Assembly: GCA_022410635.1 (NCBI GenBank)
Contig: JAJVDF010000437.1
Span: 248,001-312,000, forward strand
DNA: 64,000 nucleotides
Origin: Tretioscincus oriximinensis
Taxonomy: Eukaryota; Chordata; Lepidosauria; Squamata; Gymnophthalmidae
Direction: 5' to 3'
The notes below the pieces were generated by a model. That model had not been told where the DNA came from, made no database searches, and was given only the letters and a program-made list of their open reading frames with translations. Shown here piece by piece: positions 22,112-33,650 of this stretch. Positions within the stretch are counted from its first letter, which is position 1; each line of letters begins with the position of its first letter. The position numbers were made by a program, and so were the translations under genes.

Positions 22112-25002
22112 ATCTAGAAACTTCTTTTTTATTGTTTTCACCGTAATACATAACACAAGAACATACATACATACCTTAAGACATATACACATAAATCCCC
22201 TCCCCGCTCCCTCAGCCAGAACGTGCAATGAAGAATCAGACTATTAATCTCTGCTCCAGGATCATTAGGATTGCTTCCTTTAATAGGGGATGCGAGACTG
22301 TAGATACTGCGAAGGCAATGAGTTTTTTCCACTTGGTTGTCCAATGAGGCATTGTCCGAAGCCCTAAGGTTTGTAATCTTTTATCCCGTAAGACATTGAA
22401 TAATAGAAATTCTATAATATAACTCCACCATAGGTCTATATTCCATTTCTTGTGGTCTTTCCAACCTCTAGCTATCACTAGATGACCCGCCAGTATTGTG
22501 CTCTCTATAAACATTTTGTCTTCCAGCCTTGGCGTAAGGGGATTTAATATGCCGAACATCCAGCACTCCTCTGTGTTGGGTATGTTGATATTTATAATGA
22601 TATTAACTTGCGTTGATATAAGTTGGCGAAATTGTTTGACAAAAGGGCATAAGGCCCACATATGAATATAACTACAACATAATGGTGAAACACCAGCAAT
22701 ATGTGCCAGTTGTCACGGTGTCCTGTACCATTTCGAAAACCTCTTTAATCCAGTCTCCCGTAACCTTGTGTCCTTATATGTATGATATCTCAAGTGCCAG
22801 TCGTCCCATTTGTTTTGCATATGGGGAATTTCTCGCTCCCAATAGTCATGTAATCATGTCATATTTCTTACTAATAAGTATACTATAAATTTCTTTAATC
22901 AGCTTCTTTTCCCCTTTTATAATACTACTGATCACCTGCTCCATCTTCGATTTCCCCCCATCATACTGAGTCTTAACTCCCGGTTATTGACAGTATTAAA
23001 AATAGAATGTTGTTGTAACCAGAATCCCTTTCCCTGTTGGGCATTTAACCTTCTTATATTAGCCCAGTCAATTATCATCCCATTGTTATTGATTAAATCT
23101 CTGATTCTGAGATAGCCATTTCTTTTTAAGAGTTCCAGGTATTCATTTAGAGCTCCCTCTCCTGTAAAGTTTAGCGCAGACAGTGAGGCAAGTTGTCTCC
23201 AATTATTAGCCAATACCTTTAAGTTGGATTTCCAGGCCTTATAACAGGACATTAAGGGGAGAAACTAGAGTTTAGTTGTAGCCTTGTTGTATACGGGATT
23301 GAGTACAGATTTATTGTTTAACCTATTCATTTCTAGTTCTAATCTAATTGGTTTTCTAGTCCTATGATATTCTAATTGAAGTATTCTGTATATTTGGAAA
23401 GCATCTGAGTAGGTTCTCAATGAGGGAAGCCCCCATCCTAGCATACCCTTTCCTGCATAAAGGGCTGTGTTAGGTATTCTATGAGTATTCCCATTTAATA
23501 CCCACAGTTTGATTTCCTTTTCCCAAATTTTAATCTTCTCATTCAATACATAGACTGGCAGAGTTTGAAAAAGAAATAAAAATTTAGGTAGGATCTTCAT
23601 GTTAAGTACTCTAATTTTAGAGGTGAGTGTCCATTGCTTGTTTTTCCATTTTTAAGCTTCTCTTTCACTTTTTTCCATATTGATTTATAGTTAATATCCG
23701 CTAACTTATTCAGGTTTTTTGAAATCCAGACTCCCAGATATTTCAATTTTTTCAACTTTGTATCTAGCCCTGTTGTATTTTTTATCAAGTTACAATCTAA
23801 GCTAGAAATATTTACAGTTAGCAATTCCGATTTTTCCACATTGATCTTTAGCCCAGATAATTTTTTGAATTCGTCTGTATGTCTTAGGATTTTTAAAGAT
23901 AAGTAAGGTGTCATCCACATACAATTGAATTTTGATCTCCTCGGTTGCTAATTGATATCCTTGAATATTTGGATCATCCTGAATTTTATCTGCTAATATT
24001 TCAATGGCAAGAGTAAAAATTAAAGGTGAGAGTGGGCATCCTTGCTTAACTCCACTCCTTATCTCCTCAAATTGGGAAGTGCCTTGATTTGCCCTGACTC
24101 TCACTTTATTATGTGTGTACAAGCTTTTGATCGTATTAATAAAGTTATCCCCCACTTTGTATTTCATACAAAGGTTTTGAATATAGGCATGGTTAACTGA
24201 ATCGAAGGCCTTATATACGTCTAATTTTAGGAGGGCTACTGGTCTATTATTTCTCTGGGCATGGTTTATGATGTTGATAGTGGTTCTGATGGGGTCGGAT
24301 ATTTGTCTCCCTTTGATAAAGCCGAATTGGTCCTCCGGGATTAATCGGGGGAGTATACCCTCTAGCCTCCTTGCCAGGATTGAAGCAAAGATTTTGTAGT
24401 CTGTATTCATTAAGGCTATCGGTCTATAGGATTCCGTGTTCGAAGGATCTCTCCCCACTTTCAAAATTGGGATTATCTCCGCTTCCCTCCAGGTTTTGGG
24501 AATATCTTGGTGGAGAAGTATTTCATTGAATAATAATACCAAATGAGGGACCAGTTTGTCTTTGAATAAATTATAAAAGGAAGCAGTAAACCCGTCAGCC
24601 CAGGAGATTTGCCAATTTTGAGGGCCGATATGGTCTTAGTTATTTCTTCTACAGTTATTAATCTATTTAGAGCTTGTCTTTCTGCGTTATTCATCATAGT
24701 TTTAACTTCAAAATTGGTATTATCATTAGGTCTAGTTCTGTATAGGTTTTTATAAAATTCAATGAACCGTGCCCTGATCTGTGTATCCTCTATAATATTT
24801 AAATTATTGAGGTCTTTGAGCATAATAATCCACTTCTTTTCCTGTTTTGCTTTTAAAGATTTGGCCATTCTCTTAACACTTTTTTTATCCCATGATAGAG
24901 TTTCATTTCTAGCGAACATATTATTTTTTAGCATTTTAGTTCTGTCTAGATACTCCAACCTGATTTTTGCATCATCTAGTTGGTGTTATCTAGAAACTTC
25001 TT
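22112..25002 (-). mobile_element. 5'-truncated L1-clade LINE with 15-bp target-site duplications
   Basis: The same 15 bases (ATCTAGAAACTTCTT) occur at 22112-22126 and 24988-25002, bracketing 22127-24987. On - the element ends with CAATAAAAAA, an AATAAA signal running into a short A tail, the hallmark of target-primed retrotransposition. The ORF2 remnant is the reverse-transcriptase to C-terminal part; the endonuclease domain and ORF1 are absent because of 5' truncation. The 3' untranslated segment (about 22130-22235) holds a G-rich run (GAGGGAGCGGGGAGGGG on -), comparable to the G-rich tract in many L1 3' ends. A single intact insertion with exact duplications suggests moderate age; the frameshifts show it is dead. 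Confidence 0.92.
22236..24958 (-). pseudogene. L1 ORF2 reverse transcriptase remnant, multiply frameshifted
   Basis: ORF2 of L1 LINEs encodes endonuclease, reverse transcriptase and a C-terminal domain for target-primed insertion. Only the reverse-transcriptase and downstream parts are present. The longest open piece (23802-24542) carries DQFGFIKGRQ, LKLDVYKAFDSVNHA (catalytic Asp, motif A), SGVKQGCPLSPLIF (motif B) and LYVDDTLLIF (motif C, around 23908-23930). Upstream, 24473-24958 has the ISALKIGKSPG stretch that precedes the fingers. Downstream pieces at 23597-23920, 23265-23600 (LPKFLFLFQTLPVY), 22932-23252 and 22236-22661 continue the protein in shifting frames. I count at least four frame changes (near 24600, 23880, 23600 and 23260). 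Motif C is YVDD where L1 usually has FADD or YADD; one GCG-to-GTG change, a typical CpG decay, would explain it. Non-functional. Confidence 0.9.
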
Positions 25003-25765
25003 AAGTCCTCGATCAGAACAGTTCAAACCTCTAAAAAGGCTTGGCTTACCCCAGTATAACCCTGCAGATGACAAATAGAGCAACATTTCACAAGAAACAA
25101 ATCCTGACTCATATGAACAAAAACTCCCCGTGAAGTTTATAATAATAATGCTAACAAAAGTAGACATCAAGGCAAAAGACTTCTCTTTTCATACAATTGC
25201 AGATCTGCAAAACATCACAGCTGTTATCCAGTAATTTCCAGCCAAATTGAAAAGGTCACAGATGCAAACATCTCTCTTCCTCCCTACCACTCTTTCACAA
25301 ACACATCAAGAGAAATATTGAAATGAACCTGTTCAAGATACAAGATGAAAAACAGAACAGAAGGTTTTTGGTTTTTTATTTGTGTTCCAAGAGAACTCCT
25401 GGGGGAAGCCTGTTTCTTGTGAGGAATGAAAGTTCATCTATGATTTTTTTTTTATTACTCATATATAAATAATATATATTTTTATAAACTAGCTGCCTTT
25501 TTTGTCACATGACAATTAGGCTTCTTAGGGAAGGCTTTGATGCAGAAGTTTGAGACAGCTTTTTTTTTNAAAAAATTAAAAACCACCACAATATTTTATT
25601 TTGATTAGATATGAATATATCGTCTTATGGGAGCCTCAAATGAAAGAACTATGGGGAATGCTAGGGCTGCCATCAATAGACAAGGTGCTTCTCATCCATG
25701 TATTTTTACAATGTGCAGACAGTTCATTTTGATGTGTTACCCAGGTCCATTGGGAAAAACCTTAA
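25003..25765. other. No gene recognised
   Basis: AT-rich with T-runs near 25445 and 25560 and an N at 25569. Confidence 0.55.
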
Positions 25766-25930
25766 GAACATAAGAAACGATGCTTAACAAAAGCTATCTA
25801 ACCCAGCAGCATATTTTCCCAGTGGTAACCAGTTAACACACATGAGCTCAATAGAATGGCATCTCACACGTCTCCCAGCAGATGGCTTTTCAGAGGCACA
25901 TCACTTTCTACCGAAGTCTTCTTAANGTCA
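25766..25930 (-). mobile_element. CR1 LINE 3' end, diverged
   Basis: Begins CTTAAGAACATAAGAA, then CCCAGCAGCATATTTTCCCA and GTGGTAACCAG, and further on CTCAATAGAATGGCATC and CAGCAGATGGCTTTTCAGAG. This is the order of CR1 3' untranslated sequence read on -. It contains an N at 25926. Only the 3' end is present. Confidence 0.7.
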
Positions 25931-27267
25931 CACATCCATTAGGACAACTACTAGCAAAAACTGGTTTGGACAGCATATACAAGCAAAGTCAATACGTAAC
26001 TATCAGTATATAGGTGGAGTGAAATAAATGAAAAATAAATCTCATACACTGTTCGGTTTTCATCCCAAAGTGAGAAATAATTCCTGTGAAGTTCAGAATC
26101 TGCGGACAGAGAAACCATCTCTAGCTTTAAAATTATCACAGAAAAAAAAAAACATTGAAATGACCATTCTTTCAAATTCTAGGAGAAAATAGCTTAATTG
26201 GCCTATTTCCCCTATAATATGTGGAAAGTTTAACTATTAATTCGAAGGCTTAGATTTCTGAGCAACCGAGACAGAATGAATGTGAAGCATACAAGATGTC
26301 AGACAGACTGAAATGAGTCATAGACTAGGCAGTCAGCAAGGCATTGTGGATTGTCTGTGCCCTCGGTCTTTAGAAATTTCCTGTGTGCCATAAGAAGAAC
26401 TGTGCAAATCTGAATGACAGAATAGAAAGTTTGTAGTAGGAAGGGGTAAGGCAAAATTCATGGCCAGCACAGGGCTTCTCACTCAGCTGTGTTCTCAGTA
26501 GAAGAAAAAATGGGAATGAAAGCTGTGTGGCTTTGCACTAGGTGGACACATTTCCCACAGGGGGAGCGCTTTTACAATGTGTAGATTGCATGGCCACATG
26601 TGGCCAGAACAGAGTTCTCCCTCGTAAGTGACACAGGTACAGTTTTTCTCAATTCAAGCTGTGTTTTGGCTATGTTTACCCTAGTAGAAGAGCCTCTATG
26701 CAAATGCTGCCACACATCACCACTGTGCCTCCATTTTGTTCTAACCTTCAAGGAGACAATAGCAGTTTCAAAGGGTTTATGGGGATGGGGTCTACTTTTG
26801 CATAAAACTAAATATCTGTATATCTATATTAATTATAATTATGGATTTGCACAAAACTCAGGCACACTTTTTTAAAAAAGACAGAGTATGGGAAGAGGAC
26901 GCTCCGAAAACAGTTACCAATACAAATCTTGTGCAGATGATGGATTGGAGCTGAAATGGAGCTGGAAAGAGAAGAAAACAGTGGAGGGAATTGAATTCAC
27001 TTCACACTTCTCAAAAACACTTCTTTCACCCTCATGAGAATGCAGCTGAATTAGTTGATCTGTAATCTTTTGTTATTAGCATCTGTTAGCCTTTATACTT
27101 TTCAAGGGAGAATAATTTGGCTAGCAAAAACAATAAATTTCCAACTACAGAAAACCAAGTTAAGAGCATCTCATATAGTCCAACCTATGAACTGATAGTA
27201 TTTAGGTAGAAATTAAAATAAGGAGGGCATCTGGATGCAGCCTTAATCTGTAAAACTCATCCTACCA
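25931..27267. other. No gene recognised
   Basis: No recognised repeat or gene. GGATGCAGCCTTAATCTG at 27233-27250 resembles the right end of the Harbinger-like MITEs plus TTA target (compare 61231-61248), but no matching left end was found. Confidence 0.5.
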
Positions 27268-27325
27268 ATCTTTTACTTGTTAGTCTCTAAGGTGCTACAA
27301 GAACCCCTTTCTAGCAACACTGATT
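27268..27325 (+). mobile_element. Penelope-like element fragment (short)
   Basis: CTTGTTAGTCTCTAAGGTGC followed by TACAAGAACCCC matches the segment downstream of the hammerhead-like core in other copies. The core itself is missing. Confidence 0.4.
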
Positions 27326-27832
27326 CAGTGCATCTCTAATATTGGCAGTAAAAAATTCAAAGCAGGTGTTCATTTGCTTGACCAAGTGCTGGGTATTCAC
27401 ATGCAGGAGGGAAAGCTGAGTGATCAATCAAGCAGCAGAGAATAAGCCAGGAAATTGCTCCCATGTGTGGCAGTACAAAATACAGGCACCACACATCTGG
27501 AAGAGGCCAAATTGGATAGTTATGTGGGCAGAGAAAAGAGAATCTATGGACATGTGAGGAAGTGGAATTGTAAGTGCCTGTGGGGCATATACTGTAATTG
27601 TGGAATGAAAATAATCGCTTATGTCTGCTAGGCTTCTTTTTTCCCACAAAGCAACAGTGCTCAATTAGATGTTCAAGCAGAATCATAATTAATCATAATT
27701 GGATGTTTTGGTAGTTATTAGAAGTGCAGAAACCTATTCTATAAATAGAATACTATATTCAGTATAAAAGGACGTTTTAATAGTTATGTTATTAGAATTT
27801 TACATTGCTGATATATGTATTGTTTGCTATTA
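27326..27832. other. No gene recognised
   Basis: The 109-codon frame on - at 27357-27686 has no recognisable domain. Confidence 0.5.
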
Positions 27833-27878
27833 TTGTACCACCCTTTGGTGGAAGGGGCAGGTGGAAATGGTAGATCAG

Positions 27879-27912
<34 letters not shown>
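27833..27912 (+). repeat. Retroelement-like 3' tail with (ATT)n
   Basis: TTGTACCACCCTTTGGTGG leads to GGCAGGTGGAAATGGTAGAT, CAG and about eight ATT units. GCAGGTGGAAATGGTAGATC also occurs at 57468 before a longer (ATT)n, so this is probably the 3' end of a LINE or SINE family with an ATT tail. Confidence 0.5.
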
Positions 27913-27913
<1 letters not shown>

Positions 27914-29943
27914 TTATTAATTATCTCATCAATCCAAATAGTTTTATGACATTGCTAGAAGTATTAGAATTTGACACATTTTTACTCCATCCACATTTAA
28001 TTCTAGCAAGAAGCTGAAATTTCACGGTCTTCTTTAGGGTCTCATTAACTTGCATATTATATGTCAGAAAGATTCTGCCCACCACTGGTGCAATCCATCC
28101 ACAGATGATGAAGCATAATTTAGACCAGGACTTTCCTGACCTGGACTACTGACAGTTCTTGACATCGGGGACTGCTAGCATACCAGAATCAAGGCAGTCC
28201 AAATCACAGAAACATATAGAAGGTGCGTACCCACTTTCCGGGCTACCAGGGAACTCATTTCTTCAGTACTCTGGAAGCTAGGGAACTTTGTTCCTAGTCC
28301 TTCAAATCCCTCAAAGGCTACTGTGCAAACATGTAGATGGCACTATTACTAACCATGGCTCAGGTCAGTAAGATTTGCTGGTCCAGGCTGACTTGTTCAT
28401 ATCTTACCATGGTAGCAGAAAGACACTAATGTCTCAATGAATTTTCTTTTCGAAATGTTATTTGTGTAATAAGGATTGGAGGCATGAAGGTAAAAGGAGA
28501 AGGGGAAGGTTGAGGGTGAAGTAGATTGAGTGTGTCATAGTGGCGGATGGCCACTGGGTTTGTGGGGTTTGGCGAATACTCAGAGATTAAAATCAGTTAT
28601 AAAATCTCCTTTCATAGAGCAGCTGCCAACAAATCAAAAAGCTCCAGGCAGATTTTTTAATTGAAAAAAGGGGTCGCCAATCCCAAAACCAATGGGAGGG
28701 CTGCCTAGGAGGGGCTACAGTCTCTCACTCTCCATGGAGGTGCCATTTTGTATTGACATTCAACTTGCAGACTGAGAGGGAGAGTTGCAAGTGCATGAAT
28801 GTGCCTCCATCCAGCCACTTTCCTAACTTTGCCGAGGTTGGAGGAACCTGCGCCCCCCACCCCACCCACAGCTGCTAGTGTGTCATGGAGGCAACCAACA
28901 TGAGTTTGACAAGGCTTTGGGAGGCAGAGGGAGCTGTTGTCATGTATGGGTTCATGTAGAGTCGGGATGCAACTGAATGACTGATTAACATGCAGATTCT
29001 TCTGCTGCAAAAAATGGGGATAAAATATAATAACACAAAAACTAGCAATAAAGGAAAGTTTCCTAAGAAATAATTCATGCATTAAAACAAATTCTGTAAC
29101 TCACTGAATTTCAGTACAGAAGAGGTTTCTGTCCACTTAACAATAAACCAAGACATAATGCAAAAATTGGACCTTGACCAGTTTTTCTAGCAAATATGGT
29201 AGCAATTCTACGTGCTGTTGGGATGCTTGAATCAAATTGATTTCATTTGTACAATTGGCAACTATTATACAGCTATATAAAAACGCAGTGTTAATGAATG
29301 AAGTCTGCAAATAGAAAGGGGAAACACTATAAATAGGAATCATGTTTGCCATCTAAAAGAAACATTTCCTAATGTTCCTTTCTCTTCTTAAACTACACAA
29401 GTTTGTGTACATTTCCACTTGTCTCAGGTGTTTGATTTGTAATCTTTTATTTAGCACATTTCCATCTTGGTACTCCCATTTCCGTTCTCAGGTTACAAAG
29501 GCCTTCCAGACTATGGAGTAGCTGTTGTGTCCCAGAGAAGTATCTTTGAAAAGTTATTCTATTCCCCGCTTTTTTTTGGTTCTTCTGTGTCTTAGGATTT
29601 ATCTGGAAACCTGAAACAAGCAAAAAAAAGAAAAATCCTACTTTTTCTCTCTTTAAGTAAATCCTTATCTATGTTTGTTGGGAAGTGGAAAAACCCCACC
29701 AAAGATTTTTACTTTTTAGCTTTAGTTTCAGTAAGGGCATTTGTTTCTTTATATATACCACAGTTTTTTTAAAAAACAAATCATAATGCCAAATGTTCTG
29801 TGGTCTAAATCATCAGCATAAACATCATTCAAGTCTGATACCAATTCAGTTAAATTTCACCCTTTGGTAGAAGGGAAATTATAAACCATCCTCATCTTCA
29901 TCTGGCAATGCTAGTATGCTAGATTTCCATTCCAAAGATCACA
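27913..29943. other. Gene-free stretch
   Basis: No gene or clear repeat. The 125-codon frame on - (28705-29082) contains no recognisable domain. Confidence 0.5.
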
Positions 29944-30048
29944 TGCCAAAATGTAAGAAAAAAGTAAGAGGGGGAAGGGCATGGGGAAAAGCGGGGGGGG
30001 GGGGGAGTAGGGAAGAAAGGAGCCTGACAGAACTACACAAATTGGTCC
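29944..30048 (+). repeat. 105-bp inverted repeat, left arm
   Basis: Reverse complement matches 30609-30714 almost throughout: TGCCAAAATGTAAGAAAAAA, GTAAGAGGGGGAAGGGCATG, GGGAAAAGC, G13, AGTAGGGAAGAAAGGAGCC, ACTACACAAATTGGTCC. Differences seen are one transition (CTGACAG vs CTGGCAG), the homopolymer length (13 vs 14) and an N in the other arm. Confidence 0.9.
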
Positions 30049-30235
30049 ACTAAGCCCACAAAACACAGTATCTGATATAAATTCAAAGTCCTGAGTTTGT
30101 TTAAAATGGGGGTCTCCAGAAAGTCCAACCTCCACAAAATTATAGATTTTCAAAACTGGCCTCTGAGACACTGTGGCTGAGATGCTTTTTGTAATCCTCC
30201 TTCTTCCAACGCATTTCGACCCACTAGGTTTTAGA

Positions 30236-30330
30236 ATCATAGAATCATAGAGTTGGAAGGGACCTCCAGGGTTATCGGGTCCAACCCCCTGCTTGATGCA
30301 GGATTCATTCAAGGCTTGGGTGGAATACAT
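30236..30330 (-). mobile_element. CR1 LINE 3' terminus (ATTCTATG type)
   Basis: On + it reads AGAATCATAGAATCATAGAG, TTGGAAGGGACCTCCAGGG and GGTCCAACCCCCTGCTTGAT. This is the classical amniote CR1 3' end with its ATTCTATG-type terminal repeat, read on -. It lies between the two arms of the 105-bp inverted repeat. Confidence 0.88.
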
Positions 30331-30608
30331 ACATCTCCATTACACATATCACATGCATTTATTCACAACAATTAATATAACATTGTAAAATATAAAACGT
30401 AATATAAAAATTAAAATATATCACTCATCTATATAAAATCAATAAAATAGCACACCAGATAGTATTTGTTCCATACATGGAAAGTCTTTGTACAAAGTAA
30501 AATGTGGCAGTACAAATTCTACTTTTATCAGCCATAGTCACAAATACTGACTTGCCAAAATCAAGAATCCTATTTAGTAAATACTAACTGAGAAGCCTGA
30601 ACAATTTG
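30331..30608. other. AT-rich spacer inside the inverted repeat
   Basis: No recognisable element. Contains many short ATATAAAAT-type runs. Confidence 0.5.
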
Positions 30609-30714
30609 GGACCAATTTGTGTAGTTCTGCCAGGCTCCTTTCTTCCCNACTCCCCCCCCCCCCCCGCTTTTCCCCATGCCCTTCCCCCTCTTACTTTTTT
30701 CTTACATTTTGGCA
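30609..30714 (-). repeat. 105-bp inverted repeat, right arm
   Basis: Partner of 29944-30048. It contains a C14 run and an N at 30648, at the position where the left arm has the T/A of CCCTACT. Together the arms bracket about 560 bp. Confidence 0.9.
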
Positions 30715-30979
30715 GGCAGACCCAGCAGAGCTGGCTGAGCTGGCTGCAATGTGTTCCCTCTTTTCATGTCTGTCTGCCTGCCACCACCTGCCCGTCTACC
30801 TGTTCCCTATGTGCTGTTTTACTAGGATGTTAGAAAATATCTGCAATCAGGAAATTGCTGATTCTCACTCTTTTATTATTGTTGCATGGCAAAACATAGT
30901 GAAAACACCAAAAATTAGTATGGCTGAAGAATGAAAATGTTGGAACATTCTGGTAAGGAAACTTTGTGTGCATGCATCC
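30715..30979. other. No gene recognised
   Basis: No repeat family or coding signal seen. Confidence 0.5.
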
Positions 30980-31022
<43 letters not shown>

Positions 31023-31030
31023 ACAAACAA
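30980..31030. repeat. (AAGC)n microsatellite passing into (AAAC)n
   Basis: About ten AAGC units followed by AAAC units. It accounts for the KQAS repeats in a + frame and the LLAC repeats in a - frame. Confidence 0.95.
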
Positions 31031-31277
31031 ATAATAAAATATGTGAATTCCCTGCCATGAACTTAGGCCCTCTCCATATGTGGCGTTGTTTACAAAATTA
31101 CACAATAGCGAGTCTGTGTATACTTTCATTTTTGGGTACCTCATCCTTTTCACAAACAAACCATTAGAAAACATTTAAATCCATGTGGAATTCACAAGTT
31201 GATTAATCTGCAAGTAAATACTGAGCATACTTAGTAAGTGATTCTGCACTAGCTTCTTCTCGCGGTATCCTGGTAAT

Positions 31278-32300
31278 AAGAACATAAGAAGAGCCTTACT
31301 GAATCGGGCCAGACCCATCTAGTCCAACATTCTGTCTCACACAGAGGCCCACCAGATGCACCTGGGCAGTCTGAACAGAATAAGGCAAAATATACACCTG
31401 TTCATGACTCAATGCAAATGTCATTTCAGTAGTATTGCCTGTTATCCCATCCTGGAGGCAGCATCCGTCCATCTAGTAACCATTTATACTATTGGTGACC
31501 GTAAACCTGTATAGTCCTTTTCCTGAAGCTATCCAAGCAGTTAACTACCACCACCTCTTTAGGAAGTAAATTCCAGAGGCTGATGACCCTCTTTTCTTTT
31601 CTTTCTCTGCCCTCACTTTTCTGCCCATCAGTTTCAAGGAATGACCCCTGGTCCTGGTGTTATGTGTTAGAGAAAAAATGTTTTTCTCTATTCACCCTGT
31701 CCATCCCGTGCATGATTTTGTACTCTTCAATCAGATCACCTCTCAAATGTCTATCGAGGCTGAAGAGGCACAGACGTTGCAGCTGGATTTCATAAGGGAG
31801 GTGCTCCAGTTCCTTGATCATTCTTGTGGCCCTTTTCTGTATCTTTTCTAGTTCCACAATATGCCTCTTGAGATGTGGTGACCAGAACTGAACACAGTAT
31901 TCCAAATGTGGCCTCACCACAGATTTATAAAGAGGCAAAACCACTCTTGCTGACTTCTTTTCAATTCTTTTCCTAATTATCCCCAACATGGAATTTGCTT
32001 TTTTTGCTCCTGCTGCACATTGGGATGGCACCTTCATTGAACTGTTCACCAACACTCCAAGATCCTTTTCCTGCTTGGCCACAGAAAGCTTGGTTCCCAT
32101 CAGTTGGTAGAAGTAATTGTGGTTCTTTGCCCCAATGTGCATGGCCTTGCACTTGTTTAAATTGAAGTGCATGTGCCACTTTGTTGCCGATTCACCCAAT
32201 GTCAATAGATCACTCTGGAGTGCTTTACAATCACTTTCAGTTTTCACTACCCTGAACAGTTTAGTGTTGTCAGCGAACTTGGCTATTTACCTCAGCATTC
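31278..32300 (-). mobile_element. CR1 LINE, 3' third with RT C-terminal remnant
   Basis: The 3' end on - is marked by GGCTCTTCTTATGTTC at about 31279-31294, with CTGGGCAG/CACCAGATG-type 3' UTR sequence adjacent. A 195-codon frame lies at 31660-32247. Elements with the same 3' end recur on + at 34148, 45899 and 63590 and on - at 47283. 5' truncated near 32300. No target duplication was found. Confidence 0.9.
31660..32285 (-). pseudogene. CR1 reverse transcriptase C-terminal fragment
   Basis: CR1 elements encode a reverse transcriptase used for target-primed insertion. The frame reads KFADNTKLFRVVKTE at the catalytic motif C position (about 32240-32284), then WHMHFNLNKCKAMHIG, QEKDLGVLVNSSMK, YKSVVRPHLEYCVQFWSP, LEKIQKRATRMIKELEHLPY and RHLRGDLIEEYKIMHG, which are the conserved C-terminal blocks of CR1 RT. 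Motif C is FADN rather than FADD, which would remove a metal-binding Asp. An in-frame TAA lies just upstream at about 32291-32293, and the N-terminal RT and endonuclease are missing. Translation ends at SNT near the start of the 3' UTR. Dead by truncation and mutation. Confidence 0.88.
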
Positions 32301-33174
32301 TCAGGTTGTTTATTGTATACTTGCAGCCTCCATGGCTGCAAGTATAGCCATTTTGGAAAACAACCACAAAGGAGCAAAGAACCTTTTTCCCTGGTGCATT
32401 GCAGGTCCTTTGTGAAAACTGTTAACACATGGAGCAGAGTCATCGTGTTAGGAAAACCTCATGTGCCATTGTTCCTCCTTTGCTCTTAAATGGATTAAAT
32501 TGTTGTGTTTTGTGAACTCTCAATGAACACAAGAGATACAGTACTGTGGTGTGCTGTGAGTGAGCACGCCCTAAAACAAACCAACTTCTCCATATTATAC
32601 TTATCTATTTTGTTTTGATGTTTTTACAACTTTGATTTTTTTTTAAAAAAAAGCTCATTTAAAGTACGTACTCCACAAAATAAGGTAATCTGTGCCCTCA
32701 GTCAAGTAAACCAGGAGTAGCCCACTTAGAAGACTTTGAAACCTTTTAAGTGAAGGGGCATCTCGATCTTGAGTTTCATTCTTGCCGACTGCATTCTTTT
32801 CTCAACTACTGTACTTTACAAGATTTGCTTTTCCCACAGTTTGCTTCCACCTGTTTTAATAAAGCTCATGCAATCACTGATTATGCACTGCTTTGTATTA
32901 GTTCAAAGGTTTGTGAATTAGATATAATCTAAAGTGATACAGATTATCTTTGTGATTATTCTATTGTGTTTAAAGAACAATAACAACAAAGATGAATCTG
33001 CACAAAATGTCCCAAAATACATTGGTTTGTGTTACAAACATGGTTCTTATTTATCCCAAATTTATAAGGTCAATTTATGTAAGGGAGGCTGACCTTTTTC
33101 CTGGGGAAACCCTGGTTTTGGGGTGTCTACCTTACATTGCTGAGGGAAAAAATAAAAAAAAATGAAAAAAAGAA
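32301..33174. other. No gene recognised
   Basis: A-rich and T-rich runs near 32635-32650 and 33150-33170. No gene seen. Confidence 0.5.
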
Positions 33175-33452
33175 ATGCGGGAGGAACGTGTGAAAGATCC
33201 ACTGCCGACTAGCAGCAGCAGATTTCACTTTAAAAAGGAGACAAACCTGTCTTCTGGAGCACGTGGAAGTGGCACGCACTGACAAGAAGACGCCGGAGAA
33301 ACTGATTTGTACATGCCCAGCCAGCTGCACTTCTGCAGCCCTATTGGTTGGTGTGTTCTCTTCTTCTCTCGAGAGCTCAGACACACCAGAAGGATTACAG
33401 GACTGTGTAATGGAGGATGCAGATATTTCACGACTATATAGCAAAGGCTAGC
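33175..33452 (+). repeat. Unclassified dispersed repeat A, copy 1
   Basis: Shares ordered blocks with 41690-41990: GCCCAGCCAGCTGCACTTCT, a ttGGTTGG-like/TCTTCTT segment, ACAGGACTGTGTAATGGAGG and ATGCAGATATTTCACGA, against GCCCAGCCAGCTGCAATCCT, GTTAGTTGGCATCTTCTTGC and CTAATGGATGATGCAGACAT. Same orientation. Class unknown; no coding frame conserved between the copies. Confidence 0.55.
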
Positions 33453-33453
33453 A

Positions 33454-33561
33454 AAACCTCCATTAACACATGTGGCCTGAAGTAAAATCCTCCTTTAACA
33501 CATGGGGAGTGAAGTAAAGCATAGCAAATCCTCCATTAACACATGTGGCCTGAAATAAAGT
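33454..33561. repeat. Three-unit minisatellite (~36 bp)
   Basis: Units built on TCCTCCATTAACACATGTGG and CCTGAAGTAAA occur three times with small changes (the middle one reads CTTTAACACATGGGGAGTG). They may be the remains of the terminus of repeat A, amplified in tandem. Confidence 0.75.
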
Positions 33562-33564
33562 AAA

Positions 33565-33650
33565 TCGGAGTGGTTCAACCCACTGCCCGCGGGCTGTATG
33601 CGGCCCACTGATTCCTTTCTGTGGCCCTTAGAACCTAAAAATTAATTTTA
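33565..33650 (+). mobile_element. Possible hAT-type fragment
   Basis: GTGGTTCAACCCACTGCCCG, then CGGGCTGTATGCGGCCCACT and TGTGGCCCTTA, resembles the GCGGCCCGCGG-rich ends of vertebrate hAT elements. No second end or 8-bp duplication found. Confidence 0.4.

Noticed and set aside
22201..22225. G-quadruplex promoter on -
   Set aside because: The G-rich stretch is in the L1 3' end, where such tracts are common; no separate promoter evidence.
24762..25004. 80-codon + frame
   Set aside because: Antisense shadow of the L1 ORF2 remnant.
30980..31030. Protein with KQAS repeats
   Set aside because: Plain (AAGC)n microsatellite.
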